Assembly (NCBI GenBank): GCA_018466975.1
Contig: CM031556.1
Coordinates: forward strand, 558,001-622,000
From: Sparassis latifolia
Taxonomy: Eukaryota; Basidiomycota; Agaricomycetes; Polyporales; Sparassidaceae
Direction: 5' to 3'
DNA length: 64,000 bases
Within the stretch, counting starts at the first letter, position 1, and each line of letters begins with the position of its first letter. Below, in pieces: positions 34,689 through 46,782 of this stretch. The position numbers were made by a program, and so were the translations under genes. Under the pieces are notes generated by a model that saw nothing but the letters and a program-made list of their open reading frames with translations, was not told where the DNA came from and ran no database searches.

Positions 34689-35340
34689 TCAGTTGTTCAC
34701 GCGCCAACCGTACTTGCACTTCACGCACTGCGGTAACTCGTCAGTCCCGGGCGGGCCACGCATACAGCTAGGACACTCACAGTGTAGAAAATGGTGGATC
34801 CTTCATCCGCACTCCTTAGCTGTGTACATACCGTGTCATTCATGCAACTCGTCGTCATACAACGAAAACCTCGCACCTGAGCTTCGTGTGAATATGCCTC
34901 CATGTGTCCGCACTCGGGACACTTTTCCGTAACCTGCACATAGTCAGAAATAAATACGCAGCTGAACATATAGGTAGCACACCTTGAGTAAGGCCTCGTT
35001 GGCTTCATGTACCTTGGTCTGTGTTTTGCTCTTCTGTCTCAGCGGAGAGGGAAACGCGTCTGGATGTGAACGCGTGACGATCTCGATGTTCTCGTACGCT
35101 GTCCGAGAGTCAAATTTCATCCAAGAGCGCGAAGAAAACACTCACAGCTAGCCGGCTCTTCGTGACCACATTGTTCGCACTGCACCACCGCGTCCCCGTC
35201 CTGCGGCAGGTTCAGCAGCGTCCCGCAGTCTGGGCAGAACAGCAGCGATCCTAGACCGTCCACCCGTCAACGACACGCTCTCGCCGCCGGGGTCGCGGTC
35301 CGCTGGATCACCTACCTATCTTATGAGCGCGCTTGGCCAT
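34689..35340 (-). CDS. RPA12: RNA polymerase I subunit RPA12
   Basis: Zinc-ribbon subunit of RNA polymerase I, needed for transcript cleavage and termination of rRNA synthesis. Exon 1 is MAKRAHKIG (from 35340). The N-terminal ribbon is SLLFCPDCGTLLNLP and VVQCEQCGHEEPAS. The linker is YENIEIVTRSHPDAFPSPLR then QKSKTQTKVHEANEALLKV. The C-terminal TFIIS-like ribbon is TEKCPECGHMEAYSHEAQ, the acidic hairpin SADEGSTIFYTC, and CVKCKYGWRVNN with TGA at 34689. The Asp-Glu pair of the cleavage hairpin is intact. RPA12 is favoured over RPB9/RPC11 by the ENIEIVTRSHPDAFPS linker. Confidence 0.94.
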
Positions 35341-35614
35341 GTTTTCCGGAATCCAGACGCGCTATGTTTCGCAGTTCCTGTCTTGCTCAGCCAAGTACGC
35401 TAGGCAGTGCGCTCTGGTTTCTTCTGAGACTTTGTCGGGGTCTTTGTCGACTTCACACCTCCGAGGACGTTGGAGGCATGTGATCTCAGATCGATAGATG
35501 GCTCGAAGCTGAATTCTGAGTTCACCACACAGACCCCGTCCATTCTCCTTCGACCACCACCCGTCCCCCACTCTCCCCGCACGCAGGCATCTCTCCTCGA
35601 TAGTGCACCGAGAC

Positions 35615-38320
35615 ATGGACCCCACCACCCAGGCTAATTACGATCAAATCGCCTCCTCGCACATTGACTTCGCTTGGACGGTCGACTTCGCCCAGAGCAT
35701 CATCTCCGGCTCCGCGACCCACACCTTCAATGTCAAGCAGGACGATGTGCAGCAGGTCGTGTGCGTTCTGCTTTCGTCGCAGCCCGTGCATGCCCAAACT
35801 CATGTCTCTGTAGCCTTGATACGGCCGATCTCTCCATAGAGAAGGTTCTAGTCGACGGGCAGCCCGCGTCGGTGAATATATGCGCGGTCTTTTGTCGTGT
35901 CGCTCGTGCATATTGACCGTGCGGATCTGTCCTCGCAGTACAACCTTGGCCCCAGGCATGAAGTCATGGGTTCTGCGCTCCAGATATCACTACCCTCCAC
36001 ACCTAAGAAGGGTGCGCGATTTAAAGCTACCGTCTTTTACAAAACCACAAAGGAGTCTATGGCTCTGCAATGGCTCGCAAAAGAGTAGGCCTTTTACCGA
36101 TACTTTGTGATGATAACCCTGAGACATTCCCAGGCAGACCCAAGGCAAGACCTTCCCGTATCTCTTCAGCCAATGCCAGCCCATATATGCGCGCAGTCTT
36201 GCGCCGCTGCAGGATACGCCATCGGTCAAGATTGTATGTCACGTCGATTTTTTACCGTCGCGCCCATTTTAACACCCGCGTCAGACATATACAGCGAAGG
36301 TCACGTCTGTATTGCCTGTCCTATTGTCCGCGCAGCGCATTTCGCCTCCTTCTGACGGACCAGCCCATGACGGGAAGGTTATCGGGAAGGATGCCGTGAC
36401 GTACACTTACAGCCAGGTAAGCACTGTAATTTTCTTATTTTCGGTACTGATATATAGCACATTTCCTTTTGTACATCATGCAATTACTCGTATAGCCCGT
36501 TCCAATACCCTCGTACCTTATCGCTATCGCCGCGGGGAATGTGCGCTATCGCTCCTTCCCCAAAGCGGAGGGAAAGGCTTGGACCACGGGTGTGTGGGCC
36601 GAGCCCGAGTTCATCGACGCCGCGTACTGGGAGTTCAGTGAGGACCTCAACAGGTGACATAGTTTGATACGGTGGTACATGGACATAACTTGATCGGGGA
36701 TTTTCAAGGTTCCTATCTACCGCAGAGACAATCTTGCCACCGTACCGGTTTGGTGTGTATGATATACTGGTGTTGCCTCCATCCTTCCCCTATGGTGGCA
36801 TGGTACGATATTTATCGGTCAGATTCGCGGCTGAATGCTGATGGTGTTCTTTGCAGGAGAATGCGTGTCTCACATTCTTGACACCCTGTATGACATGAAG
36901 TTGCACTCTATTTCTGGGTGATATGCTCATCATCCCGTAATCAGCACTGCTAGTCGGCGACCGTACCTTGGTGCGCCTCTCTTATCGTTCCGTGCCTTAT
37001 CGACTGACGTTTTATCTCAAGGTGGACGTCGTCGTTCACGAACTGACACATTCGTGGTTCGGAAACGGCGTAACGTACGTACGCCTTTCACTCAACGTTC
37101 ATCCGTTCATCCTCTCCCGATCAGCCAAGCGCACTCGACACATTTCTGGCTGAACGAGGGCTGGACGACATACATCGAGCGCGTGCTGCAGCAGCTACTG
37201 CATGGCCCTGCGGAGCGCGGTTTCTCGTTCCTGATCGGGTCAAACTCGCTGAAGGAGGCGCTCAAGCTCCACGAAGACCGGCCCAAATATCAACGGCTCG
37301 TCATCGAGTTCGAGAAGGGCGAGGATCCAGACGATGCGTACAGCACGATTCCGTACGAAAAGGAGCAAACTTCCTGCTTCACCTCGGTGAGCTGTGGTTA
37401 TTCGCTTTTCTTGCAACGTTCTCTGATAGACTTGCTACACCGTCACCAGAGCGGAAGCTGGGCGGTCTCGACGTCTTCTTGCCCTACGTAAAAGACTACG
37501 TTAGCACATTCATGGGCAAGAGCATCACGACGGACGAGTGGAAGGCCCATCTATTCGCGTACTTCGAGAAGCACGGAGGTGAGGAGAAAGTGAAGGTGCT
37601 CAATAGCGTCAAGTGGGATGCAAGCATGATTTACTGTTTTACATATTGCACTTTGCTGATGTTCGCATCCAGGAATGGCTGCACGGAGAGGGCCTAACGT
37701 TGCCCAACACAATGGTATACGACACAGCACTGGCGAGGCAGGCGTATGCGCTCGCTGAGCAATGGGACGCGTCCCGCTCTGAGCCTGACACCTCACGGCT
37801 TGCATTCAAAGAGACGGATCTCGACGAGTTCAACTCAAACCAAAAGAGTGCGCACGCTCTTGTTACGAAGCATTTATCCTTCTCCTAAGTCCCAACCACA
37901 GCGGTCTTCCTGGAACGCCTGCAGTCCTACCCGGCACTACCTTCGGCGCACGTCAACTTCCTGGGCTCGCTCTACGGCTTTACCAACACAAAGAACGCGG
38001 AGCTCCGCCTCCGCTTTTACCAAATTGCACTCGTGGATCCCGCATCGGATGCGGCGAAGGGCTTTGCGCCCGCCGCGGTGCGGTGGGCAGTGGGCGACGA
38101 CGGCACTGGCATCATCAAGGGACGCATGAAATTCTGCCGGCCAGTGTTCAGGGCTGCAAGCAAGGTCGACAAACCAATGGCAGTCAAGTACTTCTCTGCG
38201 TTTAAGGATGCTTTCCATCCAATTGCGCGCAGGCTTATAGAGAAGGTGAATATCATTCCCTCATCACTCGACAAAGATTAACTGATCCGTTAACTTCCAT
38301 AGGACTTGGGATTGTCGTAG
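35615..38320 (+). CDS. LTA4H: leukotriene A4 hydrolase / M1 aminopeptidase (one apparent frameshift)
   Basis: Cytosolic zinc metallopeptidase of family M1 with epoxide-hydrolase-type architecture (yeast LAP2). Start at 35615 ([20 protein letters not shown]). Blocks: [72 protein letters not shown], and the zinc site [10 protein letters not shown] ... [13 protein letters not shown], exactly HEXXH-x18-E. The C-terminal helical domain ends [17 protein letters not shown] at 38320. At least ten introns, one with a GC donor (37620-37672). At 37360-37364 a single G is missing: the [12 protein letters not shown] frame needs aaaaggg where the sequence has aaaagg, and the literal frame ends early. Downstream sequence is fully conserved, so a base-call error or a very recent lesion is likely. 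Confidence 0.92.
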
Positions 38321-38435
38321 TCAATGGATATATGAAACACATGGGCAAGTACAGTGTACTAAATGGATATATGGTACATGCACAGTACAACATCAGACAC
38401 GCATGAGGATAGTCGAGAAACAAATCCACTGTATA

Positions 38436-39804
<1,369 letters not shown>

Positions 39805-39910
39805 GGTGGAAATATCGAGCGGTGAGTGGGAGAGAAGGAGATCAAGTTGATGTCACAAAAGGAGGTCGAAGTGTGCACGTGGCAGCCACAAGGGACTGCA
39901 CTTGACGGCC
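39805..39910. promoter_or_regulatory. bidirectional promoter, ArfGAP and GET2-like genes
   Basis: 106 bp between divergent start codons of two ER/Golgi-traffic genes. No specific motif is assigned. Confidence 0.5.
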
Positions 39911-41050
39911 ATGTCTGCTGCAGCCAGAGCTGAAGCTCGCAGGAAGGCCATCCTAGCCAGAGGCGGCGACCGCCTCGCAAAACTCACATCGTCCGCCAGG
40001 GGCGAAGAGGCTCCCGCCTATATGCACGATGGTGCGTACCTCTCTCTCCCTTCTACACCGCTGCTGACGGCGCGGTACGTACCGCCAGATCCTCCATTGG
40101 CTCCGTTGCCCAACCGTCCGAATCTCGAGAGCTTCGTAGGAGAAAGAACGGAGCTTCCCTCTTCTCCGTCGTCGTCTCGCAATGTCGGGAGATCGTCGAG
40201 TGCGCCTTTCCAGGCAGCAGGCTTGGGCACCAGCGTGCCGGATCCTTCTGTCTGGTCAGAAGAACAACAGAGGCAGTTCTTGAATGCACTGCTCGGGGGT
40301 GGTCTAGCACCGCCACCTGTATCCAATAACCAACCCCGACTCCCTCCGTCCTCAGGGAGCTCTGCACCCCCATCCGAGGATGAGCCCCTTGCAGCTCTTA
40401 TGTCGAGTATGACACAATTTAGTGATGCAAATGGTTCCTCTCTTATGGACTCAACTACGTCGGCCGCGTCGTCCCAGAAACTCGCCGATGCGAAGCCAAA
40501 GACATTCCTGCAGAAAGTCTTGCCACTTGTACACTTACTAGTTGCATGGGCCCTATTGGCGTACTTCGTCTTCTGGAAGGAGCCCGAATCCTATGATCTA
40601 CGAACTCACGGTGCTGTACTCTCGGACACTCGTTGGACACGCTGGGCAGAACTTGCTTGGAAATTTCCGGAGCAAGGTTGGGGTGTACAAGCTGTGGTAA
40701 GCATCATCTGAGCTATCATCTAGCGCTATGCAACCTCTGACCGACCATAGCCCTTCTTTTGGGCTTTCACGACATCTATCCTTGTTCTACACTCTTGGCG
40801 CGTCTTTTCCAGATTAGTGAGTTCTTCCCCCCTGCTTTTGCAATTAAAGTCTCGAGCAGAGTTTCAGGATACGATACAGACACCTATGCTGCTCGCATTC
40901 GCACTTCCGCACCTTCCTCCACCACTACCTTCCATCATTACCAATGGGATGAAATACTTGCAGATCGGAGGAATCTTCCTCGATGATTTGGCAGCATTGC
41001 TTGTAGGGCTCGGGTTCCTTGTGTGGATAGCAGGATGGCTTGCAACCTGA
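39911..41050 (+). CDS. GET2: GET complex subunit GET2-like membrane protein
   Basis: Probable ER receptor subunit that accepts tail-anchored proteins from GET3. The N-terminus MSAAARAEARRKAILARGGD then RLAKLTS has the basic GET3-recognition helix followed by a long disordered region. Membrane segments: LPLVHLLVAWALLAYFVFW, PFFWAFTTSILVLHSW, and the last one IGGIFLDDLAALLVGLGFLV with WIAGWLAT at the end (TGA 41048-41050). The three-span C-terminal layout fits GET2/CAMLG. Introns: one after YMHD (58 nt) and one after GVQAV. A stretch of 33 nt (GTGAGT...TTAAAG, about 40818-40850) looks like an intron but is in frame and open, so it may be exonic. Assignment rests on layout and the N-terminal motif. 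Confidence 0.72.
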
Positions 41051-41643
41051 TATATGTATTACTCATGTTCATGAACATTTCATTGGTTTTGTGCTGCCAC
41101 AAACATTGTGTACAGTCACTATCAAAAAAATATAAAGCTATAACAAGCTAGCAGCTGCTCCAGTGGCACTCAGGCCATACAACGTGGTGCCTATCTATAA
41201 GATAACATTGCAAAATACATATTATAAGATGCTACACAGTATGATAGAACTATAAATAGAAAAACAATGATTACTCCTTTACAAGTGTCCCTACTCTCAG
41301 ATAGCACTAATGCATATGCAAAATGTGTGATCAAGATCAAAGTAAAATGGCCCGGATCTGCAATGACAAAATGTCAGGCTCAGAAAATATTCAGCAAGAA
41401 CAGACTCCTACATTGTTGCTGATAATGATGCTAAAAGTCATAAATGCATGGTAATTGTGGAGTAATTTATTCAAAATGCAGGAGTTGATCAGAAAGGAAG
41501 GTAAAAAGCCATGAGTAAGAACAGCAATGAAAGCAGTAGAGCAACCATAAGAAGAATGTGGGAAGAAAATTGGTTATTTCAGCAAAAAGATTATTGGAAA
41601 CATGATCAGAATGAGAAATAGGTGCAGGTAAATCATTGCAGGA
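41051..41643. other. AT-rich, CpG-depleted intergenic block
   Basis: About 590 bp between convergent genes. It is visibly richer in A/T than its neighbours and I count only two CpG dinucleotides, against CpG-rich coding DNA on both sides. TG and CA are abundant, as after methylation-driven decay. There is no coding frame. It may be a decayed repeat, or long 3'UTRs of the two genes. Confidence 0.6.
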
Positions 41644-43259
41644 TTAGATCATTGCTGCTGTAGTAAGGCTTCGCCGAAGAATTATGCTGAAGTCATGGAG
41701 ATCAACGAGGGTGAACACTCGAAAGATAAGAAAAGGAAAGGAGGTGGGGGATATGGGAAAAGCAAAAGAGCCAAGACTTACTCTGAAGAAAATAGAGTTA
41801 GACTGAAATTCATGTTGTGACAGAATAGACTTGCCTTCAACTGCAGCCATTACTACCTTTAGCATTACGGTATCAGTAGCAGTGGTCACACTGGACAAAG
41901 TACATCATATCACTCAGTTATGTTCCAACTGCACGTGGACTCCAATTAGAGAAGAGAGAACGTACTGGATATAAATCTCGCGTTCCCTCGCATTAGCTTT
42001 CTGGGCCAACTTTGCGAACCGCTTCTTAAAATAGTCTCTTCCAGCGTGAGCATCACCAGGTTCGCCATCGAAATCCTGCGAGTCAATGGACAGACGTCAA
42101 CAATAAGGGCAATGAAGGCGGTGACACCTTACAGGGAAAAAGTTCTTGATATCCGAATGTTTGACTTTCTGTTCGAAGAGGTCGTTCTTGTTCAGGAAAA
42201 GAATCTAAGCAACCCTTCAGCACTATTTAAAAACTGCCGAAGGTGGTTGCAGCCGCACTATGGATGTTTGTTTAAACCACTGAGAGTGACATATGGAATC
42301 CCATATTGTCATTGCGTCTTGCATTTGATTCTGTCGTCCGAATCAGTCAGCTGGTCGAGATATGAATCATTGACTTACCGCATCTTTATCCTCGATGAGG
42401 CATTGGTCATAACCACTCAAGCTGACCAGAAACAAGATACTGGTGACATCCTGGAAACAGTGAATCCATTTACGTCGTTCACTCTTCTGGCCACCCACGT
42501 CTACCATCAGAAGTTCATGATCGTGTAGGTGGAAGACAGTTTCGGTGATGCCTATAGTCCGCACGCGAGCGCGGACAATGTCTTGTTCGCTCGGTACGTA
42601 AGTAGGCTCGAAAAGTCGACCCAGGTCCGAGAAATAATACAGCAGACTGTGGGAGTAAGATGATATATCGTGTGCAGAACAAAGAGTGCCACTCACTTGT
42701 CCGGAATAGCGGCCTCATTGCCTCTGTCCCATGCCTTCTGTACACTCGGATCCTCCCACAATCTCTTCAGTGGCTCGTAGTAAGCCGGTGGGAATGGCTC
42801 CCCGTCTCTGAGATCCGCTGCGTCGTCCACCAGAGACAGATATGACCTGTTCTCTTCGGAGACCTCAAGACCCATATCTTCCATTGAGTCGAGCAGGTAC
42901 TTGATGCCCTGTGTAAGGTTGTTAAACACAAGTTGCCGGAAAGATTCGACCTCCTGCGTGGAGAATGGGACGCGATGGATTAGTCGCATCTGCTTCAGAA
43001 CCGTCGACTTCCCTGAGTCGCCAGAGCCAAGCAAGAGGACCTACATGGGTAGCTTCGCATCACACGTACAGACACATCAGACGAGGGACATACCTTGACC
43101 TGCTTGGCCATCTTTGCCTTGGCCTTGAGGGAACGTTAGTAGATTTCCATACGCGGACGGAGAGAAACCTACCTCCTTCAGGCTCTTCTCTGCCTGCCTA
43201 TGTAGCCTCTTCTCCTCATCGCTAACCTCTACGGACTCCGAAGACAGACAGGCCCCCAT
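41644..43259 (-). CDS. gpa: heterotrimeric G-protein alpha subunit
   Basis: Receptor-coupled GTPase. Start at 43259: [20 protein letters not shown], with Gly2 and Cys4 placed for myristoylation and palmitoylation. G1 is [19 protein letters not shown] (the GSGDSGKS variant seen in fungal subfamilies). Then [10 protein letters not shown] (switch I), [18 protein letters not shown] (switch II), [12 protein letters not shown] (NKxD), and [18 protein letters not shown] (TCAT-like). The extreme C-terminus is recovered only by a 1-nt exon: [17 protein letters not shown], stop at 41644-41646. An Asp followed by IIL is the usual C-terminal helix. The preceding junction reads IYI-H-VTTATDT. The C-terminus ends AMI with no Cys four residues from the end, so there is no pertussis-toxin-type site. 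Confidence 0.93.
41782..41782 (-). other. gpa: 1-nt micro-exon (A) in the G-alpha gene
   Basis: Upstream exon ends GTT GAA G at 41835. A GC-AG intron (41834-41783, 52 nt) runs GCAAGT...TTCTTCAG. Then comes a single A, then a GT-AG intron (41781-41687, 95 nt) from GTAAGT to CTTCAG. The last exon starts C ATA ATT CTT. The codon G|A|C gives Asp in VEDIIL. I found no other splice choice giving both the frame and the Asp. Confidence 0.65.
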
Positions 43260-43707
43260 AGTCAGTAGATAACGAGCGACTGAAAGGAGAGAAGGAAGAT
43301 GCGATGAACGCTTAGGTTCGCCCTCCGAGCGTCACGGGGGACGATTGAACGTGTCAAACGACCAGACAAGAGGCGAGATGGTCGAGTTTAAGAGCGGAGA
43401 CGTAGCGATGGAGGCCTGGGAGCCTGAGAGGCTGGAGAGAGAAGCTGGGAGCCTGAGAGGCTGAGAGAGAAGCTCAGTGCACACGCCATTTCGATTGTTA
43501 TGTAAACAAGCAGGTACGCCTGATCATGACATCCTTATATTTACTGTACCGCGGCGGTCATTGTATTCAACAATCTCGACTTCTGCAGACGCAAGCGGAA
43601 TCCGGTCGTACATGATCAACTGACCATCGCCGCAGTTGTGATGTAGCTAAGTACAGGAGACAAGGCAGAAAACACATGGCTACACCACTTTCCACGGTCA
43701 CAACGCT
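43260..43707. other. upstream region of the G-alpha gene with a short tandem repeat
   Basis: Contains the G-alpha promoter and, to the right, the 3' end of the dehydrogenase transcript. A 29/28-bp direct repeat (43416-43472) is the only structure seen. Confidence 0.5.
43416..43472. repeat. direct repeat, two copies of about 29 bp
   Basis: 43416-43444 and 43445-43472 both read ctgggagcctgagaggctg then gagagagaag, with one G missing in the second copy. It lies about 160-210 bp upstream of the G-alpha start. Confidence 0.85.
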
Positions 43708-44974
43708 TCAAATGCCGGCGCCGCCGGTAACCTCGAGGGTATGGCCAGAAACGAATGACGCGAGTGGCGATACAAGGCTATCACAAACCATCCTCGTAAA
43801 TAAAGCGGACAAGCAGATAACGCGGTAGATCTCACAAAAGTACGGCTGCCGCGGCTTCGTCTGGAGTTGCTCCTCTTCCGAGGGGATTCACGGGTGCTCC
43901 TCCTCCGCCTGTGACAGCGGTGGCCCCTTTCGGGATCCCGAGAGCAACCTTCTTGCCGTCAATCTCAATGGTAGCGCCTTCTTCTTTCGCAGCTGTTAAC
44001 CTTTTGGCATCGGTAAGCATAGCAGTATCAGGCATCGCAGAAAAAGGTGGAGAATGACCTACCTGGTTTGCACATAGCCAAAGGCGACGACGTTTGCCCT
44101 TACACCGAATACGCCCCATTCCTTGCAAATGGTCTTCGTCAAGCCAATGACCGCGGACTTGGCAGCCGAGTAATTAGCCTGACCGACATTCCCGTGCAGG
44201 CCTGATGTTGAAGACACGTTGACGATTGAGCGGTTCTCCGTGTTGCCCTGAGAAACTAGGTAAACGCACATAGTTGCCCAAGAAACAGAAGGACTGACCT
44301 TGATGCGCATATATGGCGCAGCGGCACGAATGAGCCTGAACGGAGCGCGGACATGCACCTTTTGTATGATGTCGAACGCGTCGTCCGGTGTAGTGTGCAG
44401 CATGCGATCGTAGGTAAACCCGGCATTGTTTACTATATGGTTGATTTTCCCATACTTTCTACGACACACTATAAGTAAATCGTAGTCAAGTGGGACTGAA
44501 CGGCTCAGGCGTACTTGATCGTGGCGTCAATGACCTTCTGGGGGAAGTCATCTGCACTGACATCGCCGCTGACAGCTAGTGCATCTCCCCCGGCCCGCTT
44601 TATCTCGTCGACGACTGTTTGCGCCTTCTGTTGGTCCAAGCTAAGAAGTTTATACGTCTCTAGCAACTCAAAGGCATGCATATAAGGAGAGGGAGACGTA
44701 CTCGGTGACGACGACCTTGGCACCCTCCTTTGCGAAAAGGAGTGCGGTACTTCTCCCTATGCCCTGCACAGAGTCTGGTCATTGTATCGCTTTCTAGATT
44801 GTGCGGCCATACCTGAGCAGCGCCTGCAAGCAGTTGTCCAAGACGTCAGTGACGGTCAGGTTGTAACAGCAGGGGCGGATATGCACCAGTAACGATGGCC
44901 ACTTGGCCTGCCAGGAGACCGCGACCGTACGTGTTTGTGAGATGGCCAGCAACTTGGGAGAGACGGTCAGCCAT
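43708..44974 (-). CDS. short-chain dehydrogenase/reductase, FabG-like
   Basis: NAD(P)-dependent oxidoreductase resembling 3-oxoacyl-ACP reductases. Start at 44974 (MADRLSQVAGHLTNTYGRGL). The cofactor motif VTGAAQGIGRST is assembled over three exons, the middle one 11 nt. Then GDALAVSGDVSADDF, HIVNNAGFTYDRML, and the active site: Ser in SIVNVSSTSGLHG and YxxxK in QANYSAAKSAVIGLTKT. The C-terminus reads SGHTLEVTGGAGI, stop at 43708. An insertion relative to short FabG (ATIEIDGKKVALGIPKGATA) precedes NPLGRGATPDEAAAAVLL. There is no targeting sequence or extra domain. It could serve mitochondrial fatty-acid synthesis or a secondary reduction; the sequence does not decide. Confidence 0.88.
44813..44823 (-). 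other. 11-nt micro-exon in the dehydrogenase gene
   Basis: GCGCTGCTCAG lies between acceptor TTGCAG and donor GTATGG. It completes Gly and encodes A-A-Q of TGAAQGIG, the dinucleotide-binding turn. Neighbouring introns are about 60 and 50 nt. Confidence 0.75.
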
Positions 44975-45242
44975 AAGAACAAGGGGTGAGAGAGGGTTGA
45001 AGGGGTAGAAGCCCAGGGACTTATAGTTGGCGTGAAGTTGCAGTGCTTGTGATACTCAGGCCCTAACTCAGGTGATGATGGACTTGCCCTCTCGGTCCGG
45101 CCGCGACAGTGCCGCTACGTCCGAGCTCGTACAGGCTCGTACTTGCTGTGATTCTCAGAAGTGGGTAGCATTACTCTGATACAGTACTACACCGATACAA
45201 GCTGATAACATTCACCAAGTCGTCCATCCCCCATCATCGCCA

Positions 45243-46648
45243 TCACAAGTACCCGCCGCTCTTACCTGTGCCGAATCTGTCACCCAAGCCCCTTGCATCT
45301 CGGATGAACTTCTGACGAGACCCATCGTCCATCAACCGTCCAGAAAGTGCCATATCTCGGCTGTGATCCCAGATTCCGGACGGTTCGTCTTCCCCTTTCT
45401 CGTCCTTCAAGGCACTAGCGTGTTGCTTCAGCAGCGTTCCGCCACGAATGTTCCTCTGAAAAGGTACAGTTGACAACCGGCGCAGTATGCACACGACGCA
45501 CAGACATCAGCATACCACACCATACATGAGAGGCAGGGACCACGAACCGTGTGCTCTTCTACTCCTCGTCGGACCTCCTCTTCGTGCTTCCTCCGCTTCT
45601 TCATCTCGCCCTCCCCTTCGACGTCGACTGCATCAACATCAGCAGCGCGGCGCCGTTTACCTGCAACTTCATCAGCAACGCGCTGCTGACGTTCTGCAGG
45701 GGTCTCTGTCCACAAGGATGAGTCCACGTCACGAGCAGGAGCTGCACTGCGCGCGAATCTCCGTGGTCGGTTAAGCTTTGATGGATCGATTGCTAAGGGT
45801 GGATAAGGGCAAAGGATAGGCAAGAGAAGTGTCAGAAGACGATGTATGGGGCCGATTGTGAGTGAACTTACAGCCTAGAAGATCGGACGAAGAGGGTGGG
45901 ACCAGCATCCACTCTTCACGTTGAGGTGCTTTCGGAACGGAAGCTGCCTGTAAAAAATTAGTCCTTCCGTAAGACAAGTCGTTGTAGAGTAATGATGTAT
46001 CAAGTTGAATGAATTCTGAGCAGCAACTGGCCAGAGTAGTCCTTTCGGGGTGTACGCACCAGCTGCGTTGAATACAGCACATTGAGAGTGCTGACAAGTT
46101 AATAACGCCCAACGACTGAGTCCCGCACACATCTGCTACTGCGACGACACGAGACGAATACGGGACGAGAGTCATTCAAATAGGGACCTCTTCATACGAG
46201 GCTTGTTGCACGTAGGCCGCCAAGACCAGAACGACAGACACCGCTGACTCTCTAGATTTTATTTTCAAGCTGCAAGACTGACCTCGGTCTGTTTGCGCCG
46301 TCTCTCCTCCTTCTCGAGAAACTCCTTCACACCATCTCGTTCCTCAACTGTGACACCGGACGGCAGGGGCACGGGACCATATTCATCGTCATCATCCTCC
46401 TCCTCTTGCCGTGACAGGCTTCTGGCCAGAGATGGAGGAAAGGATGGGCCAACGACCGGTTTGTGTCTTTCTATGCTGGAAGCGGGTGCAGAGTTCCGGG
46501 CAGCGAGCAGATCTGGAGGAAGAGTAGGCATGTAGTCATCCTCCTCTTCGTCCTCCTCTGGTTGGGGTCGACTGGGGCCAGTATGTGGAGATTGATGGAC
46601 ATCGTCATGGGTGTCGAGCAGGTGGGCGGGAACGCTGGGTCCTATCAT
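45243..46648 (-). CDS. GPALPP-motif (DUF3752) protein
   Basis: Nuclear-type disordered protein of unknown molecular function; the family is conserved from fungi to animals (GPALPP1). The Met at 46648 gives MIGPSVPAHLLDTHDD, the first GPALPP-like motif, and VVGPSFPPSLARSLSRQEEE is a second. Acidic runs (EEDEEEDDYMPTLPPDL, EEEDDDDEYGPVPLP) follow. The DUF3752 part reads REEWMLVPPSSSDLL, then IDPSKLNRPRRFARS, LWTETPAERQQRVADEVAG, a basic stretch KKRRKHEEEVRRGVEEHT, and the end PSGIWDHSRDMALSGRLMDD ... RDARGLGDRFGTGKSGGYL (TGA 45243). An alternative Met lies at 46711. Divergent from the adenosine deaminase-like gene. Confidence 0.85.
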
Positions 46649-46782
46649 CGTGAGCAACAGCGGTAAGTCACAGAGGCCGCTAGTACTAGTGCCACTTGTT
46701 GCCCGAGACATGGCCGAGGCAGGGAACATAGCCACGTGCGGTGAGCGCCTCGCTGTACCTTGCAAGGTACAATTTGTTCGCG
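46649..46782. promoter_or_regulatory. bidirectional promoter, GPALPP and adenosine deaminase-like genes
   Basis: About 134 bp (or 71 bp with the alternative GPALPP start) separate the two start codons. Confidence 0.5.

Noticed and set aside
41644..41898. Reading the G-alpha C-terminus straight through 83 codons
   Set aside because: As the main product it would insert 49 non-conserved residues into the C-terminal helix; spliced ends with strong GCAAGT, GTAAGT and CTTCAG signals restore the family sequence.
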